From Thermicanus aegyptius DSM 12793 (lineage in GTDB: Bacteria > Bacillota > Bacilli > Thermicanales > Thermicanaceae): 64,000 bases of DNA. Location of the stretch: the NCBI RefSeq assembly GCF_000510645.1, contig NZ_KI783301.1, positions 441,104 through 505,103 of the forward strand, given 5' to 3'. Positions 7,907-18,327 of this stretch are shown one piece after another. Made by a program: the position numbers and the translations under genes. The notes below the pieces were generated by a model. The model saw nothing but the letters and a program-made list of their open reading frames with translations, had not been told where the DNA came from and did not search any database. The first letter of the stretch is position 1; the number at the start of each line of letters is the position of its first letter.

Positions 7907-9220
7907 ATGGCGACCAAACATGAACAGATCCTCGATTACATCCGCAATTTGCAGGTGGGAGATAAAATCTCGGTTCGGGCCATCGCCAAAGAGATCGGGG
8001 TTAGCGAGGGAACCGCTTACCGGGCGATCAAAGAGGCGGAGAACCAGGGATTGGTGAGCACCATCGAACGGGTGGGCACCATCCGCATCGAAAAAAAGAA
8101 CAGAGAAAAGATGGAGAACCTCACCTTTGCCGAGGTGGTATCGATCGTAGAAGGTCAAGTGTTGGGGGGGCGAGACGGCCTTCACAAACGACTGAATAAA
8201 TTTGTGATCGGGGCCATGAGGCTGGAAGACATGATGAAATATGTGGAGGCGGGAAATCTCCTTATCGTGGGGAATCGGGACGAAGCCCACCGCTTAGCCT
8301 TGTTGCAAGGAGCGGCTGTCCTCATCACAGGGGGATTTGATGCCAGGGAGGAGACGAAGCGATTAGCCGATGAACTCTCCCTTCCGCTCATCTCCTGCAG
8401 CTACGATACTTTCACGGTGGCTTCTACGATCAATCGGGCCATCTACGACAATCTCATCAAAAAAGAGATTCTCCTCGTCGAAGATATCCTCATCCCGAAG
8501 GAGGAGGCGGTCACCCTTTCCGTTCATGATACGGTGAGGGATCTGGAGAACCTCTCCCAAACGTCCGGACATCACCATTTTCCCATCATTGATGACGAGG
8601 GAGTGGTGGTCGGAGTCATCACGGTGAAGGATGTGATCGGCCAGGAGGAAACCACTCCGGTGGGAAAACTGATCTCCCGTCCGCCCATTACCACCCGACC
8701 GCAGACGACGGTGGCTGCAGCCGCTCACCTGATGATCTGGGAAGGGATTCACCTGATCCCGGTGATCGACAGTTCCAGGAAATTGCAAGGGGTGCTTACC
8801 CGGAAAGATGTTCTAAAAGCGATGCAGATTATGCAGAGACAGCCGCAAATCGGCAATACCTTCGATGACCTGATCTTTTCCCAACTTCAAATGGAAAAAA
8901 TGGAGGGAGATATCATCTTCCGGGGAAAGGTTGTCCCCCAGATGACCAACTTATATGGTTCCCTTTCCAGCGGGGTGCTCATGTCGATGATGGCGGAATC
9001 GAGCAGGCAAGCCCTCAGGGAATGGAAGCGGGGCGATTACGTCATTGAAACCACCTCCATATATTTTCTGAAACCGGTGCAGATCGATATGGACCTCATG
9101 ATCCGTCCTCGGATCATTGATCTCGGGAGAAAAGAGGGAAAAGTGGATGTGGAGGTATACTCTCAGGGAAAATTGGCGGCGAAAGCGCTTCTCACCGCTC
9201 AGGTGTGGGAAGGACCCTAA
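7907..9220 (+). CDS. ytoI: DRTGG/CBS/hotdog-domain regulatory protein, YtoI family
   Basis: A 437-residue multi-domain protein. Residues 1-65 form a winged-helix-like region (KISVRAIAKEIGVSEGTAYRAIKEAENQGLV). Residues of about 75-185 are the DRTGG domain. Two CBS domains follow at roughly 195-245 and 255-310 (GVVVGVITVKDVIG; IHLIPVIDSSRKLQGVLTRKDVL). The C-terminal 110 residues are a thioesterase-like hotdog fold. This architecture is that of B. subtilis YtoI, whose CBS part probably binds an adenine nucleotide; its regulated target is unknown. It has its own promoter and is closed by a strong terminator. In B. subtilis the following genes are ytpI and nrnA, but neither is present here. Confidence 0.88.
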   Translation: MATKHEQILDYIRNLQVGDKISVRAIAKEIGVSEGTAYRAIKEAENQGLVSTIERVGTIRIEKKNREKMENLTFAEVVSIVEGQVLGGRDGLHKRLNKFVIGAMRLEDMMKYVEAGNLLIVGNRDEAHRLALLQGAAVLITGGFDAREETKRLADELSLPLISCSYDTFTVASTINRAIYDNLIKKEILLVEDILIPKEEAVTLSVHDTVRDLENLSQTSGHHHFPIIDDEGVVVGVITVKDVIGQEETTPVGKLISRPPITTRPQTTVAAAAHLMIWEGIHLIPVIDSSRKLQGVLTRKDVLKAMQIMQRQPQIGNTFDDLIFSQLQMEKMEGDIIFRGKVVPQMTNLYGSLSSGVLMSMMAESSRQALREWKRGDYVIETTSIYFLKPVQIDMDLMIRPRIIDLGRKEGKVDVEVYSQGKLAAKALLTAQVWEGP

Positions 9221-9224
9221 GAAA

Positions 9225-9260
9225 AGAAAAGAACCTATTGGTGGAAATAGGTTCTTTTCT
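9225..9260. terminator. bidirectional terminator between ytoI and the convergent 9266 gene
   Basis: A 15-bp stem (9225-9239 with 9246-9260) has an A-run on the 5' side and a T-run on the 3' side, so it can stop transcription from both convergent genes. Confidence 0.85.
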
Positions 9261-9265
9261 CAATC

Positions 9266-9517
9266 TTAGTGGGTGTAATTTTCCATCGAGTCTTCGTAGG
9301 GGAAGGGGGAGAAGTTCTCATGGTTTAATCCTTCATCCTCACGGATGGGGATATACCAGGTGCCGATAGGAGTTCGGTCTACCACCACTCTGAATCCGAT
9401 GCGCGCAATCTCCTTATCCAACATGCGGGACACGGTTTCCGTTTCACAATAGGCGGAGTACCCGGACAAAAGACCTTCCAGCTTCATGCGGACGATCTCT
9501 TTCCGATCAATCACCAT
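9266..9517 (-). CDS. small conserved-looking protein of unknown function
   Basis: An 83-residue hydrophilic protein beginning MVIDRKEIVRMKLEGLLSGY and containing RMLDKEIARIGFRVVVDRTPIG. It has no signal peptide or membrane segment. The start at 9517 is chosen because a GGGAGGTGGG ribosome-binding site lies just upstream, whereas an extension to 9583 would run across the promoter. A near-consensus sigma-A promoter precedes it, so it is probably expressed. I cannot assign a family. It occupies the place where ytpI and nrnA stand in B. subtilis, but in the opposite orientation. Confidence 0.65.
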   Translation of the reverse strand: MVIDRKEIVRMKLEGLLSGYSAYCETETVSRMLDKEIARIGFRVVVDRTPIGTWYIPIREDEGLNHENFSPFPYEDSMENYTH

Positions 9518-9554
9518 GGTAACCCACCTCCCATAAAATATTTTCTGTAAATTC

Positions 9555-9583
9555 AGTATACCATCCCGTGCATAGAAATACAA
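9555..9583 (-). promoter_or_regulatory. sigma-A promoter for the 83-residue gene
   Basis: On the minus strand, TTGTAT (9583-9578), a 17-base spacer and TATACT (9560-9555) lie 37 bases ahead of the start codon. Confidence 0.75.
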
Positions 9584-9664
9584 GAACGGTCCTCCCTTGT
9601 CACAAAACGTTTATAAATTTGATGACAATATTGTTGCAAAAGGATCTTTCCCCTTCACAGGTTC

Positions 9665-10147
9665 TTACATGGTCCTTGCGAGCATCAGATATAGATGAAC
9701 CTTTTTCCCGATCACCAGGCTTTTTAGCGTCACTTTATAAGGCTTCTGATCGATCATGTAGATTTTCGGAGAAAAAACCTGGAAGAGGGATTCATAGGTC
9801 TCTTCCAGACTATCCAGTTTTTTACCGATTAAATAGCGGGTTTGGGTTACTATGCGTCGCTCAATTTCGTCCTTAATTCCTTCACTTACGCTGCTTCCCT
9901 CGAAGTGGATCACCACATCGTGCACCTTCCCCTCATGGTTCCAACGGGTGAGTTCTTCCTCAATCCGTTTATTTTTCTCCTCCAGATCCAATTTTTCAAA
10001 GCGAAGTTTCTTTACTTCCAGATAGAGGCGGTTTAACTCCCCTCCTGTGTAGAGGAGCATCCAGAGGATCCCAACGCAAATCCCGAAAAAGAAAAGGAGA
10101 AGATTTCGAATTCTTTCGGGATGGGTTCGGAAATTAGGGATCTTCAT
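9665..10147 (-). CDS. ytrI: sporulation membrane protein YtrI
   Basis: A 160-residue protein with one membrane segment at about residues 15-35 (NLLLFFFGICVGILWMLLY), then a coiled-coil-like stretch at 38-70 (RLYLEVKKLRFEKLDLEEKNKRIEEEL) and an extracytoplasmic domain. This matches YtrI, a mother-cell membrane protein required for efficient sporulation in B. subtilis with its partner YtrH. The ATG at 10147 overlaps the ytrH stop by one base (TGATG), implying translational coupling. A TTG one codon upstream is an alternative start. Confidence 0.85.
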   Translation of the reverse strand: MKIPNFRTHPERIRNLLLFFFGICVGILWMLLYTGGELNRLYLEVKKLRFEKLDLEEKNKRIEEELTRWNHEGKVHDVVIHFEGSSVSEGIKDEIERRIVTQTRYLIGKKLDSLEETYESLFQVFSPKIYMIDQKPYKVTLKSLVIGKKVHLYLMLARTM

Positions 10148-10467
10148 CAACCCATTCCCTTCCCGTTTAACAGGGTGAGGAGCATGTAAGAGGCCGTATT
10201 TGCACCGAAAAAAGCGCTCAGAATATAGAGGATCTGTCGGAATAGGGCGGAGATATGACCGATGAGGACCCCTTCATGGAGTCCTTTTAGGGCTTCGAAG
10301 GTGCCGCCGATCGCAGCGATGATGGCCCAAAACTTCAGATCCTCGGAAACCTGAGCCATGAAATCAAAGGGGGGTTGACGGGTGATCAGCGCAGCCACCC
10401 CTGCCATCAAAGCGCCCCCCAGGACGATTCCAAACGCGACGAAAAAGACGGAGATCACCCGTACCAT
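10147..10467 (-). CDS. ytrH: sporulation membrane protein YtrH
   Basis: A 106-residue membrane protein with three hydrophobic segments (about 4-27, 45-62 and 75-98). The sequence KFWAIIAAIGGTFEALKGLHEG and the repeated pattern of small and hydrophobic residues fit the YtrH family, needed for sporulation in B. subtilis under sigma-E control. It is divergent from dnaE and co-transcribed with ytrI, the same arrangement as in B. subtilis. Confidence 0.88.
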   Translation of the reverse strand: MVRVISVFFVAFGIVLGGALMAGVAALITRQPPFDFMAQVSEDLKFWAIIAAIGGTFEALKGLHEGVLIGHISALFRQILYILSAFFGANTASYMLLTLLNGKGMG

Positions 10468-10527
10468 GTCAAATCCCCTTTCGCATTTCCGGGACTAGTT
10501 CATCTTATGAACGGAAAGCGGAGATCA

Positions 10528-10536
10528 TGCTATAAT
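10528..10536 (+). promoter_or_regulatory. extended -10 promoter for dnaE
   Basis: TG-C-TATAAT at 10528-10536 lies 27 bases ahead of the dnaE start. No good -35 hexamer is visible, as is common with extended -10 promoters. Confidence 0.5.
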
Positions 10537-10563
10537 AAAAGAAGCATGGAAGGGGGGATGAAG

Positions 10564-13500
10564 ATGAGCCGCTATTGCCATTTGCATGTCCACTCGGAAT
10601 ACAGCTTGTTAAAAAGTGCCGCCCGCATCGAGGAGCTGGCCTCCCAGGCTGCCCGGATGGGGATGAAGGCATTGGCCCTTACAGATTTTGATGCGATGTA
10701 TGGCATCATCCCTTTCTACCAGGCATGTAAGCGGGTGGGTGTAAAGCCGATTCTTGGATTGGAAATTTCAATGTCTCGAAAGGGAGGAGAGAAAGAATCG
10801 ATTTTTCCTCTTGTCCTTTTGGCAGAGACTTATGAAGGATATCAAAACTTGATGCGTTTATCTACCCTGGCCCATTTAAAGGAAGAGGCTCCTCCCTTTC
10901 TTCACTTGGAGGAACTGAAAGCTCATTCCCGGGGAATCATCGCCTTGAGCGGCTCTGTGAGAGGGGAGATCCCACAGCTACTCCTCGCAGGCAAATTTAC
11001 AGAGGCGTTCATGGCCGCTTTAGAATTGATGGAGCTTTTCGGGAAAGGAAATTTTTATCTCTCTCTGGAGGATCATGATCTTCCGCCGGAGAAGAAGGCG
11101 AACCATTTGCTCATTCAGCTTTCCCAAAGGACAGGCATCCCTATGGTGGTGGCCCATGAAGCTTATTATGTACATAAAAGAGAAGCGAAGGTGCAGGATG
11201 TATTGAGCGCCATCGGAACCGGCAAGAAACTGACCGATCCCAGCCGGGAACGCCTTCTGACCGAACAATATGATTTAAAAAGTGAAGAGGAGATGGTGGA
11301 ACGTTTCAGTTGGGTGAAAGAAGGACTGGAGAACAGTGTAAAGATTGCGGAACGGTGCCGGGTGGAGATTCCTTTCGGGAAATCAATCCTCCCTTCCTTT
11401 CCCTATCCGCCGGGGAAAGACGGCCCTGAAACCCTTCGCTCCCTCTGTATGGAGGGGGTGAGAGAACGATACGGAGACCCTCCTCCTGCCCGGGTGATGG
11501 ATCGTCTAACCTATGAACTCTCGATCATTGAGCAGATGGGGTTTACCGATTATTTCCTTATCGTTTGGGATTTTATGAAATATGCTCATGAGAAGGGAAT
11601 CCCAACAGGTCCCGGGAGGGGATCGGCGGCAGGGAGCCTGGTCGCCTATGTGTTAAAGATTACAAATATTGATCCGCTGAGGTATAATCTCTTCTTTGAA
11701 CGGTTTCTCAATCCGGAGCGGATCTCCATGCCGGATATCGACATCGATTTTGCGGACGATCGCAGGGATGAGATGATTGAGTACGTTTCGAAGAAATATG
11801 GAGCGGACCGGGTGGCCCAGATCATCACGTTTGGGACGATGGCGGCGAGGGGAGCCGTGCGGGATGTAGGCCGGGTGATGAATTTTCCGTATACCATGGT
11901 GGATCAGGTGGCAAAGTTAATTCCCGCCTCCCTGAATATGACGTTGGAGAGAGCGCTGGAAGAGAGCGAGGAGTTGCGGGAATGGGTGAAGCGGGATGAT
12001 CAGGTAAGGCTTCTCATCGAGATCGCCCGCTCCATCGAAGGGCTTCCCCGCCACGCTTCCACCCACGCCGCGGGGATCGTCATCGCCAAAGAACCGTTGA
12101 CCCACTATGTACCCCTTCAGAAAGGAAGCGAAGGGGGAACCCAAACCCAATACCCCATGGAAGTTCTGGAAGAGCTTGGACTCTTAAAGATGGATTTTTT
12201 GGGTTTACGGAATCTCACCATTATCCAACAGACCGTAGAGGAGATCTTTCATCTCACCGGGAAGAGGGTCGATCCTTCCGTATTTCCAAAAAATGATCCA
12301 AAAACGTATGAACTTTGCTCCCGGGGAGAGACCACCGGCGTCTTCCAATTGGAGTCGGTGGGAATGAGAAATGTGTTGAGGGAACTTAAACCTAGCCGAT
12401 TCGAGGATTTGGTCGCTGTTCTCGCCCTTTACCGCCCGGGCCCCATGGAGAATATCCCCCTTTACATCAAAGGGAAACAAGGGGAGATCCCGGTTACCTA
12501 TCCACACCCTTCCTTGGAAGAGATTTTAAAGGAAACCTATGGGGTGATCGTTTATCAGGAGCAAATTATGCAGATCGCTTCCACCATGGCGGGTTACACC
12601 TTAGGAGAGGCAGACCTTCTCCGCCGCGGGGTGGGGAAGAAGAAGAAGGAGATCCTGGATGCGGAGAGGGATCGTTTTGTAAAGGGGGCGATTATGAAAG
12701 GATATGAGGAGGAGACGGCCTTATCTGTCTATGACCTGATCGTTCGCTTTGCCAATTATGGCTTTAATAAAAGCCACTCCGTCGCCTATGCCGAGGTCGC
12801 TTACCAAATGGCGTATCTAAAAGCAAACTATCCCCTTCCCTTCATGGCTGCCCTGTTGGCCAGTGTGATGGGAAATCACGTAAAAATCTCCGAGTATGTG
12901 GAGGAGTGTGGGCGGATGGGAATAAAGGCCCTTCCTCCCCATATCAATAAAAGCAAAATGAGCTTTACGGTGGAGGAAGGGGGGATCCGTTTCGGATTGA
13001 TTGCCATAAAGAATGTGGGGTTGCAGGCCATCCGTAACATTTTAGAAGCAAGGGAAGAAGGTGGTGATTTTTCGGACCTTTATGATCTGATTCGCCGGAC
13101 CGATCCACGCACGGTAAACCGGCGGGTCTTAGAGTCCCTCATCCAAGCAGGGACGCTTGATCCCCTTCCCGGGCACCGTGCCCAGAAATTAGCCGCTTTG
13201 GATGAACTCATCGAGTTTGCTCACGGAGAGAAAAGGGAAAAAGAAGAGTTTACTCTTTTTTCAGGAGATGAGCCCCTTCTCCCGCCTCCCCTTCCGGAGA
13301 TCGAACCTTTTACGAAAGATGAGCTTCTCTCGCTGGAGAGGGAATATTTAGGGCTTTCCCTATCAGGACATCCCCTGGATGAATTTGGGCCGATTCTATC
13401 CCATCCTAAAGTAACGCCGATCGCACAACTTCCTTTTGCCGATTCAAAGGAAAAGGTTTTCGTCGCCGGTGTGATGCGGGGATTGAAGCCGATCTCCACC

Positions 13501-13977
13501 CGCAAGGGGGAACCGATGGCTTTTGCACGCTTAGAGGATAAGAGCGGCAGTGTGGATGTCATTTTTTTCCCAAAAATTTACGCAGGAATTCGTTTTACGG
13601 TAAAGGAAGAAGCGCTTCTTCTGGTGGAGGGAAGGGTTCAAAAGGAGGAGGAAAGTGTAAAGCTGGTCGGTGAGCGAATATGGAAATTAAAAGATCTCCT
13701 TCCGAAATTTTTGGAAGGTAGGGGAGGAGGAGATCTTTTCCCGGGGCGCAGGGTTTATATCAAGATCACGAAAGCCCATAAAGTAACCCATAAGGTGGAA
13801 AAACTTGAACGGCTCCTTCTCACCTATCCAGGGGATACCCCCATTCTGCTTTATGACGAGGAAGAGAAAGTGACGAAACAGTTATCGGCCAAATATAACG
13901 TAACCCCATCCCTCGCCTTGATCCGAGAAGTGGGGAATCTATTGGGCCCACAAAGCATTGTTGTCAAAGAGAATTAG
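10564..13977 (+). CDS. dnaE: DNA polymerase III subunit alpha, DnaE type
   Basis: Replicative polymerase that in B. subtilis extends primers on the lagging strand before hand-over to PolC. The protein has about 1137 residues. The N-terminal PHP domain (1-210) begins YCHLHVHSEYSLL, but the next PHP motif reads LTDFDAMYG instead of the usual DH, so a metal ligand may be missing. The polymerase core shows GPGRGSAAGSLVAY near 350, the catalytic PDIDIDFADDRRD near 389 and HASTHAAGIVI near 500. Further features are the helix-hairpin-helix region near 840 and a C-terminal OB fold. The ATG at 10564 has the best spacing to the AAGGGGGG site; an in-frame ATG lies six bases upstream. It is divergent from ytrH. 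Confidence 0.96.
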   Translation: MSRYCHLHVHSEYSLLKSAARIEELASQAARMGMKALALTDFDAMYGIIPFYQACKRVGVKPILGLEISMSRKGGEKESIFPLVLLAETYEGYQNLMRLSTLAHLKEEAPPFLHLEELKAHSRGIIALSGSVRGEIPQLLLAGKFTEAFMAALELMELFGKGNFYLSLEDHDLPPEKKANHLLIQLSQRTGIPMVVAHEAYYVHKREAKVQDVLSAIGTGKKLTDPSRERLLTEQYDLKSEEEMVERFSWVKEGLENSVKIAERCRVEIPFGKSILPSFPYPPGKDGPETLRSLCMEGVRERYGDPPPARVMDRLTYELSIIEQMGFTDYFLIVWDFMKYAHEKGIPTGPGRGSAAGSLVAYVLKITNIDPLRYNLFFERFLNPERISMPDIDIDFADDRRDEMIEYVSKKYGADRVAQIITFGTMAARGAVRDVGRVMNFPYTMVDQVAKLIPASLNMTLERALEESEELREWVKRDDQVRLLIEIARSIEGLPRHASTHAAGIVIAKEPLTHYVPLQKGSEGGTQTQYPMEVLEELGLLKMDFLGLRNLTIIQQTVEEIFHLTGKRVDPSVFPKNDPKTYELCSRGETTGVFQLESVGMRNVLRELKPSRFEDLVAVLALYRPGPMENIPLYIKGKQGEIPVTYPHPSLEEILKETYGVIVYQEQIMQIASTMAGYTLGEADLLRRGVGKKKKEILDAERDRFVKGAIMKGYEEETALSVYDLIVRFANYGFNKSHSVAYAEVAYQMAYLKANYPLPFMAALLASVMGNHVKISEYVEECGRMGIKALPPHINKSKMSFTVEEGGIRFGLIAIKNVGLQAIRNILEAREEGGDFSDLYDLIRRTDPRTVNRRVLESLIQAGTLDPLPGHRAQKLAALDELIEFAHGEKREKEEFTLFSGDEPLLPPPLPEIEPFTKDELLSLEREYLGLSLSGHPLDEFGPILSHPKVTPIAQLPFADSKEKVFVAGVMRGLKPISTRKGEPMAFARLEDKSGSVDVIFFPKIYAGIRFTVKEEALLLVEGRVQKEEESVKLVGERIWKLKDLLPKFLEGRGGGDLFPGRRVYIKITKAHKVTHKVEKLERLLLTYPGDTPILLYDEEEKVTKQLSAKYNVTPSLALIREVGNLLGPQSIVVKEN

Positions 13978-13988
13978 CATGTTATAAT
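13961..13988 (+). promoter_or_regulatory. sigma-A promoter for the malic enzyme gene
   Basis: TTGTCA (13961-13966), a 16-base spacer and TATAAT (13983-13988, preceded by TG-T as an extended -10) straddle the end of dnaE. Confidence 0.7.
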
Positions 13989-14057
13989 GAAGGAGTCATG
14001 ATGGAGAACGTGTAAAGATAAGGGTTGAGATGAGGATGAGAGAAGGAGTGAGGGGTT

Positions 14058-15296
14058 GTGGCTAATCTTCGCCTTGAGGCACTTAGGTTGCATCGGATTC
14101 ATCAAGGGAAAATGGAGGTTACTTCCAAGGTCGAGTTAAAGACCGCAAGGGACTTAAGTCTCGCTTATTCTCCCTGGGTGGCGGAGCCTTGCAAGGAGAT
14201 TTATGAAGATAAAGAAAAAATGTATGAATACACCATTAAAGGGAATTTGGTTGCGGTGGTTTCCAATGGGACCGCGGTTCTTGGTCTTGGGAATATCGGC
14301 CCGGAAGCGGCGATGCCGGTGATGGAAGGGAAAGCCCTCCTCTTCAAAAACTTTGCCGGGGTGGACGCCTTTCCTATCCTGCTTAATTCGAATGACGTAG
14401 ATGAAATCGTACGGACGGTGAAGATACTGGAGCCTACGTTTGGCGGCGTCAATCTGGAAGATATCGCTGCGCCAAAATGCTTTGAAATCGAAGAACGGTT
14501 AAAAAGGGAATGTAACATCCCTATTTTTCATGATGATCAACATGGAACCGCGATCGTTACTTTGGCGGGATTGATCAATGCCCTGAAGGTGGTTGGAAAG
14601 TCCCTGACCGACATTCGGGTGGTGGCTAATGGAGCCGGGGCAGCCGGGGTGGCCATCGTTAAGCTCCTCTACAAGGTGGGGGTGAGGGATATCATCATGT
14701 GCGATACAAAAGGGATCATCTATGAAGGGCGCCAGGAAGGAATGAATCCTGTCAAAGAAGAGATTGCCCGTCTAACCAATCGGGAGAAAATGAAGGGGAC
14801 GCTTGCCGACGCGATGAAAGGAGCAGATCTCTTCGTAGGCGTCTCTGTGGCCGGGGCGGTTACCAAGGAGATGGTGGCCTCCATGAACCGAGATCCGATC
14901 ATCTTCGCCATGGCCAATCCGGTGCCGGAAATCATGCCGGAGGAAGCGAAGGAGGCAGGAGCAGCCGTCATTGGAACCGGGAGGTCGGACTATCCGAACC
15001 AGGTAAATAATGTACTCGCCTTTCCGGGTATTTTCCGGGGGGCATTAGATGTCCATGCGACGAATATAAATGAAGAGATGAAGTTGGCGGCGGCTTATGC
15101 CATTGCAGAGTTAATCAAACCGGAAGAACGATCCCCTGATTATGTCATCCCCAATCCTTTGGACCCGAGGGTGGCGGCCAATGTAGCGGAGGCCGTGGCG
15201 AAGGCAGCGATGGAAAGCGGTGTCGCAAGGAGAACGGTGGATCCTGAGGAGATCCGAAAACGTACGCTTCATCTATCCCGTGTTGCGAAGGAATAA
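14058..15296 (+). CDS. ytsJ: malic enzyme (NAD(P)-dependent malate dehydrogenase, decarboxylating)
   Basis: Oxidatively decarboxylates malate to pyruvate, supplying NADPH or balancing C4 and C3 pools. The 412-residue protein has the malic N-terminal domain ([35 protein letters not shown]), the metal/substrate segment [16 protein letters not shown] near 155-170 and the Rossmann motif [17 protein letters not shown] near 192-208. Its position between dnaE and accD matches B. subtilis ytsJ, the NADP-preferring malic enzyme; cofactor preference here is inferred. The GTG start follows GAAGGAG. It has its own promoter inside the dnaE end. Confidence 0.93.
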   Translation: MANLRLEALRLHRIHQGKMEVTSKVELKTARDLSLAYSPWVAEPCKEIYEDKEKMYEYTIKGNLVAVVSNGTAVLGLGNIGPEAAMPVMEGKALLFKNFAGVDAFPILLNSNDVDEIVRTVKILEPTFGGVNLEDIAAPKCFEIEERLKRECNIPIFHDDQHGTAIVTLAGLINALKVVGKSLTDIRVVANGAGAAGVAIVKLLYKVGVRDIIMCDTKGIIYEGRQEGMNPVKEEIARLTNREKMKGTLADAMKGADLFVGVSVAGAVTKEMVASMNRDPIIFAMANPVPEIMPEEAKEAGAAVIGTGRSDYPNQVNNVLAFPGIFRGALDVHATNINEEMKLAAAYAIAELIKPEERSPDYVIPNPLDPRVAANVAEAVAKAAMESGVARRTVDPEEIRKRTLHLSRVAKE

Positions 15297-15340
15297 GGGT
15301 TTCATGTAATCTTCATCTATCCGGAAGGAGATAATTTTTA

Positions 15341-16195
15341 ATGGCCCTGAAGGATTTTTTCGGTAAAAAGAGATATGCCACCATTCCTTCACCCCAGGTG
15401 AAGAAAGAGGTACCTGAGGGGATTATGGTGAAATGCAAAAAATGCGGCGCCATTATATATAATAAAGAACTGGAGCTAAATCTTAACGTTTGCCCAAAAT
15501 GCCAATACCATTTCCCCATATCAGCCCAGGAAAGAATTCGAATCACCTTAGATGACGGCCATTTTTTTGAATATGATTCGGACATGCGTTCCTCAGATCC
15601 CCTTCATTTCCCCGATTATCCGCAAAAGATTGCGGCTGCCATGGAAATGACGGGATTAAATGAAGCGGTCCTTACAGGGGAAGGCACCATCAAAGGCTTC
15701 CCCGTCGTCATGGCGGTGATGGATTCACGCTTTATTATGGCGAGCATGGGTTCGGTCGTCGGGGAAAAAATAGCCCGGGCGTTAGAAAATGCGGCCATGA
15801 AAAAGTACCCGCTCCTCATTTTCTCCGCTTCCGGAGGAGCACGGATGCAGGAGGGGATGTTTAGCCTGATGCAAATGGCGAAAACCACCGCCGCTCTTCA
15901 CCATTTTCAGCAAGGGGGTGGGTTATACATCTCGGTGATGACCCATCCTACCACGGGGGGAGTATCCGCCAGTTTCGCCATGCTGGGCGATTACAATTTT
16001 GCCGAACCGGGTGCTTTAATCGGCTTTGCGGGCCGCAGAATTATTGAACAGACCATTCGCCAGGAACTGCCGGAGGATTTCCAAACCGCAGAATTTCTTT
16101 TAAAACACGGACAATTGGACCGCGTTATTCCCCGCCGGGAAATGAGAGAAACTTTGGCAAAGATCCTGGAAATCCATGCGGTAAGGAGGAGATAA
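15341..16195 (+). CDS. accD: acetyl-CoA carboxylase carboxyltransferase subunit beta
   Basis: With AccA, transfers carboxyl from carboxybiotin to acetyl-CoA, giving malonyl-CoA for fatty-acid synthesis. The 284 residues start with a four-cysteine zinc ribbon ([13 protein letters not shown] at about 28-39 and [12 protein letters not shown] near 47-58). The crotonase-like carboxyltransferase core follows ([21 protein letters not shown] and [18 protein letters not shown]). GGAAGGAG precedes the ATG. It ends one base before accA, with the accA ribosome-binding site inside its last codons, so the two are translationally linked. Confidence 0.97.
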   Translation: MALKDFFGKKRYATIPSPQVKKEVPEGIMVKCKKCGAIIYNKELELNLNVCPKCQYHFPISAQERIRITLDDGHFFEYDSDMRSSDPLHFPDYPQKIAAAMEMTGLNEAVLTGEGTIKGFPVVMAVMDSRFIMASMGSVVGEKIARALENAAMKKYPLLIFSASGGARMQEGMFSLMQMAKTTAALHHFQQGGGLYISVMTHPTTGGVSASFAMLGDYNFAEPGALIGFAGRRIIEQTIRQELPEDFQTAEFLLKHGQLDRVIPRREMRETLAKILEIHAVRRR

Positions 16196-16196
16196 A

Positions 16197-17174
16197 ATGG
16201 CGGTTTACCTTCCTTTCGAAAAGCCTTTGGCCGATCTCAAGGCAAAGATCGAGGAATTAAAACATTTTTCCCGGGAGAAGGATCTTAACCTCTCCGAGGA
16301 GATCGCACGGCTGGAGGAGAAGGCGGCACGCCTCACCCAGGAGATTTATGGAAACCTCACTCCTTGGCAACGCGTTCAGATTGCCCGCCATCCTGAACGT
16401 CCTTCCACGTTGGAGATTATCCATGCCCTCTTTACCCACTTCGTAGAGTTGCACGGTGATCGGTTTTACGGGGATGACCCCGCCATGATCGGAGGGATTG
16501 CCCTCTTCGAAGGTGAACCGGTAACCGTGATTGGCCACCAGAAAGGAAGGGATACCAAGGAGAACCTTCGCCGCAATTTCGGCATGCCCCATCCCGAGGG
16601 ATACCGGAAAGCGCTTCGACTCATGGAACAGGCCGAGAAGTTTGGACGGCCGATCATCACTTTTCTCAACACACCGGGAGCTTACCCGGGGATGGCGGCT
16701 GAAGAACGGGGGCAGAGTGAAGCCATTGCCCGGAATCTTTGGAAAATGGCCGGTTTCCATGTGCCCATTCTGACCATCGTTACCGGAGAAGGGGCGAGCG
16801 GGGGCGCATTGGGGATCGGAGTGGGGAATCTTCTCTACATGCTGGAAAATGCTTGGTATTCCGTCATCTCCCCGGAGGGAGCCGCCGCCCTCTTATGGAA
16901 GGATGCGGGCCAAGCTCAACGGGCGGCGGAGACCATGAAAATTACCGCCCAAGATCTTTTCGACTTGGGCATTTGTGACCGCATCATTCCCGAGCCGATG
17001 GGAGGCAGCCACAAGGACCCGTCTTGGCAATTTGAAGCCATCCGGGAAGCGATTCGGGAGGGCTTATCGATCCTCCGCTCCTATTCGGGAGATGAATTGG
17101 TCCGGCACCGATATGAGAAATATAAGCGGATTGGGCATAACCTCTCCCTTTTTCCTCAGGGAATCAATGAGTGA
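16197..17174 (+). CDS. accA: acetyl-CoA carboxylase carboxyltransferase subunit alpha
   Basis: Partner of AccD in malonyl-CoA formation. The 325-residue protein has the expected coiled helical N-terminus ([42 protein letters not shown]) and then the carboxyltransferase core ([73 protein letters not shown]). It closes the accDA pair and is followed by a terminator before pfkA. Confidence 0.97.
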   Translation: MAVYLPFEKPLADLKAKIEELKHFSREKDLNLSEEIARLEEKAARLTQEIYGNLTPWQRVQIARHPERPSTLEIIHALFTHFVELHGDRFYGDDPAMIGGIALFEGEPVTVIGHQKGRDTKENLRRNFGMPHPEGYRKALRLMEQAEKFGRPIITFLNTPGAYPGMAAEERGQSEAIARNLWKMAGFHVPILTIVTGEGASGGALGIGVGNLLYMLENAWYSVISPEGAAALLWKDAGQAQRAAETMKITAQDLFDLGICDRIIPEPMGGSHKDPSWQFEAIREAIREGLSILRSYSGDELVRHRYEKYKRIGHNLSLFPQGINE

Positions 17175-17215
17175 AATATTTCACATAGTTGTCAAAGCCG
17201 TTGACGGCAAATCGT

Positions 17216-17241
17216 GCTACCCTTAAGCAGGGAGCTTTTTT
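17216..17241 (+). terminator. intrinsic terminator after accA
   Basis: Stem GCT-CCC (17216-17222, one bulged A) pairs with GGGAGC (17230-17235) and is followed by six T. Confidence 0.65.
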
Positions 17242-17313
17242 ATAAACCGAGTTAGGGGCCCCCGAAACCGAAAAGCTTCAAAGATGATCCTGTCATGGAT
17301 TATGTTTTCATGA

Positions 17314-18315
<1,002 letters not shown>

Positions 18316-18327
18316 GGAGTGGATGGA

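Noticed and set aside
10375-10563. Long upstream extension of dnaE
   Set aside because: It overlaps ytrH antisense and crosses the dnaE promoter; DnaE normally begins at the HLHVH region.
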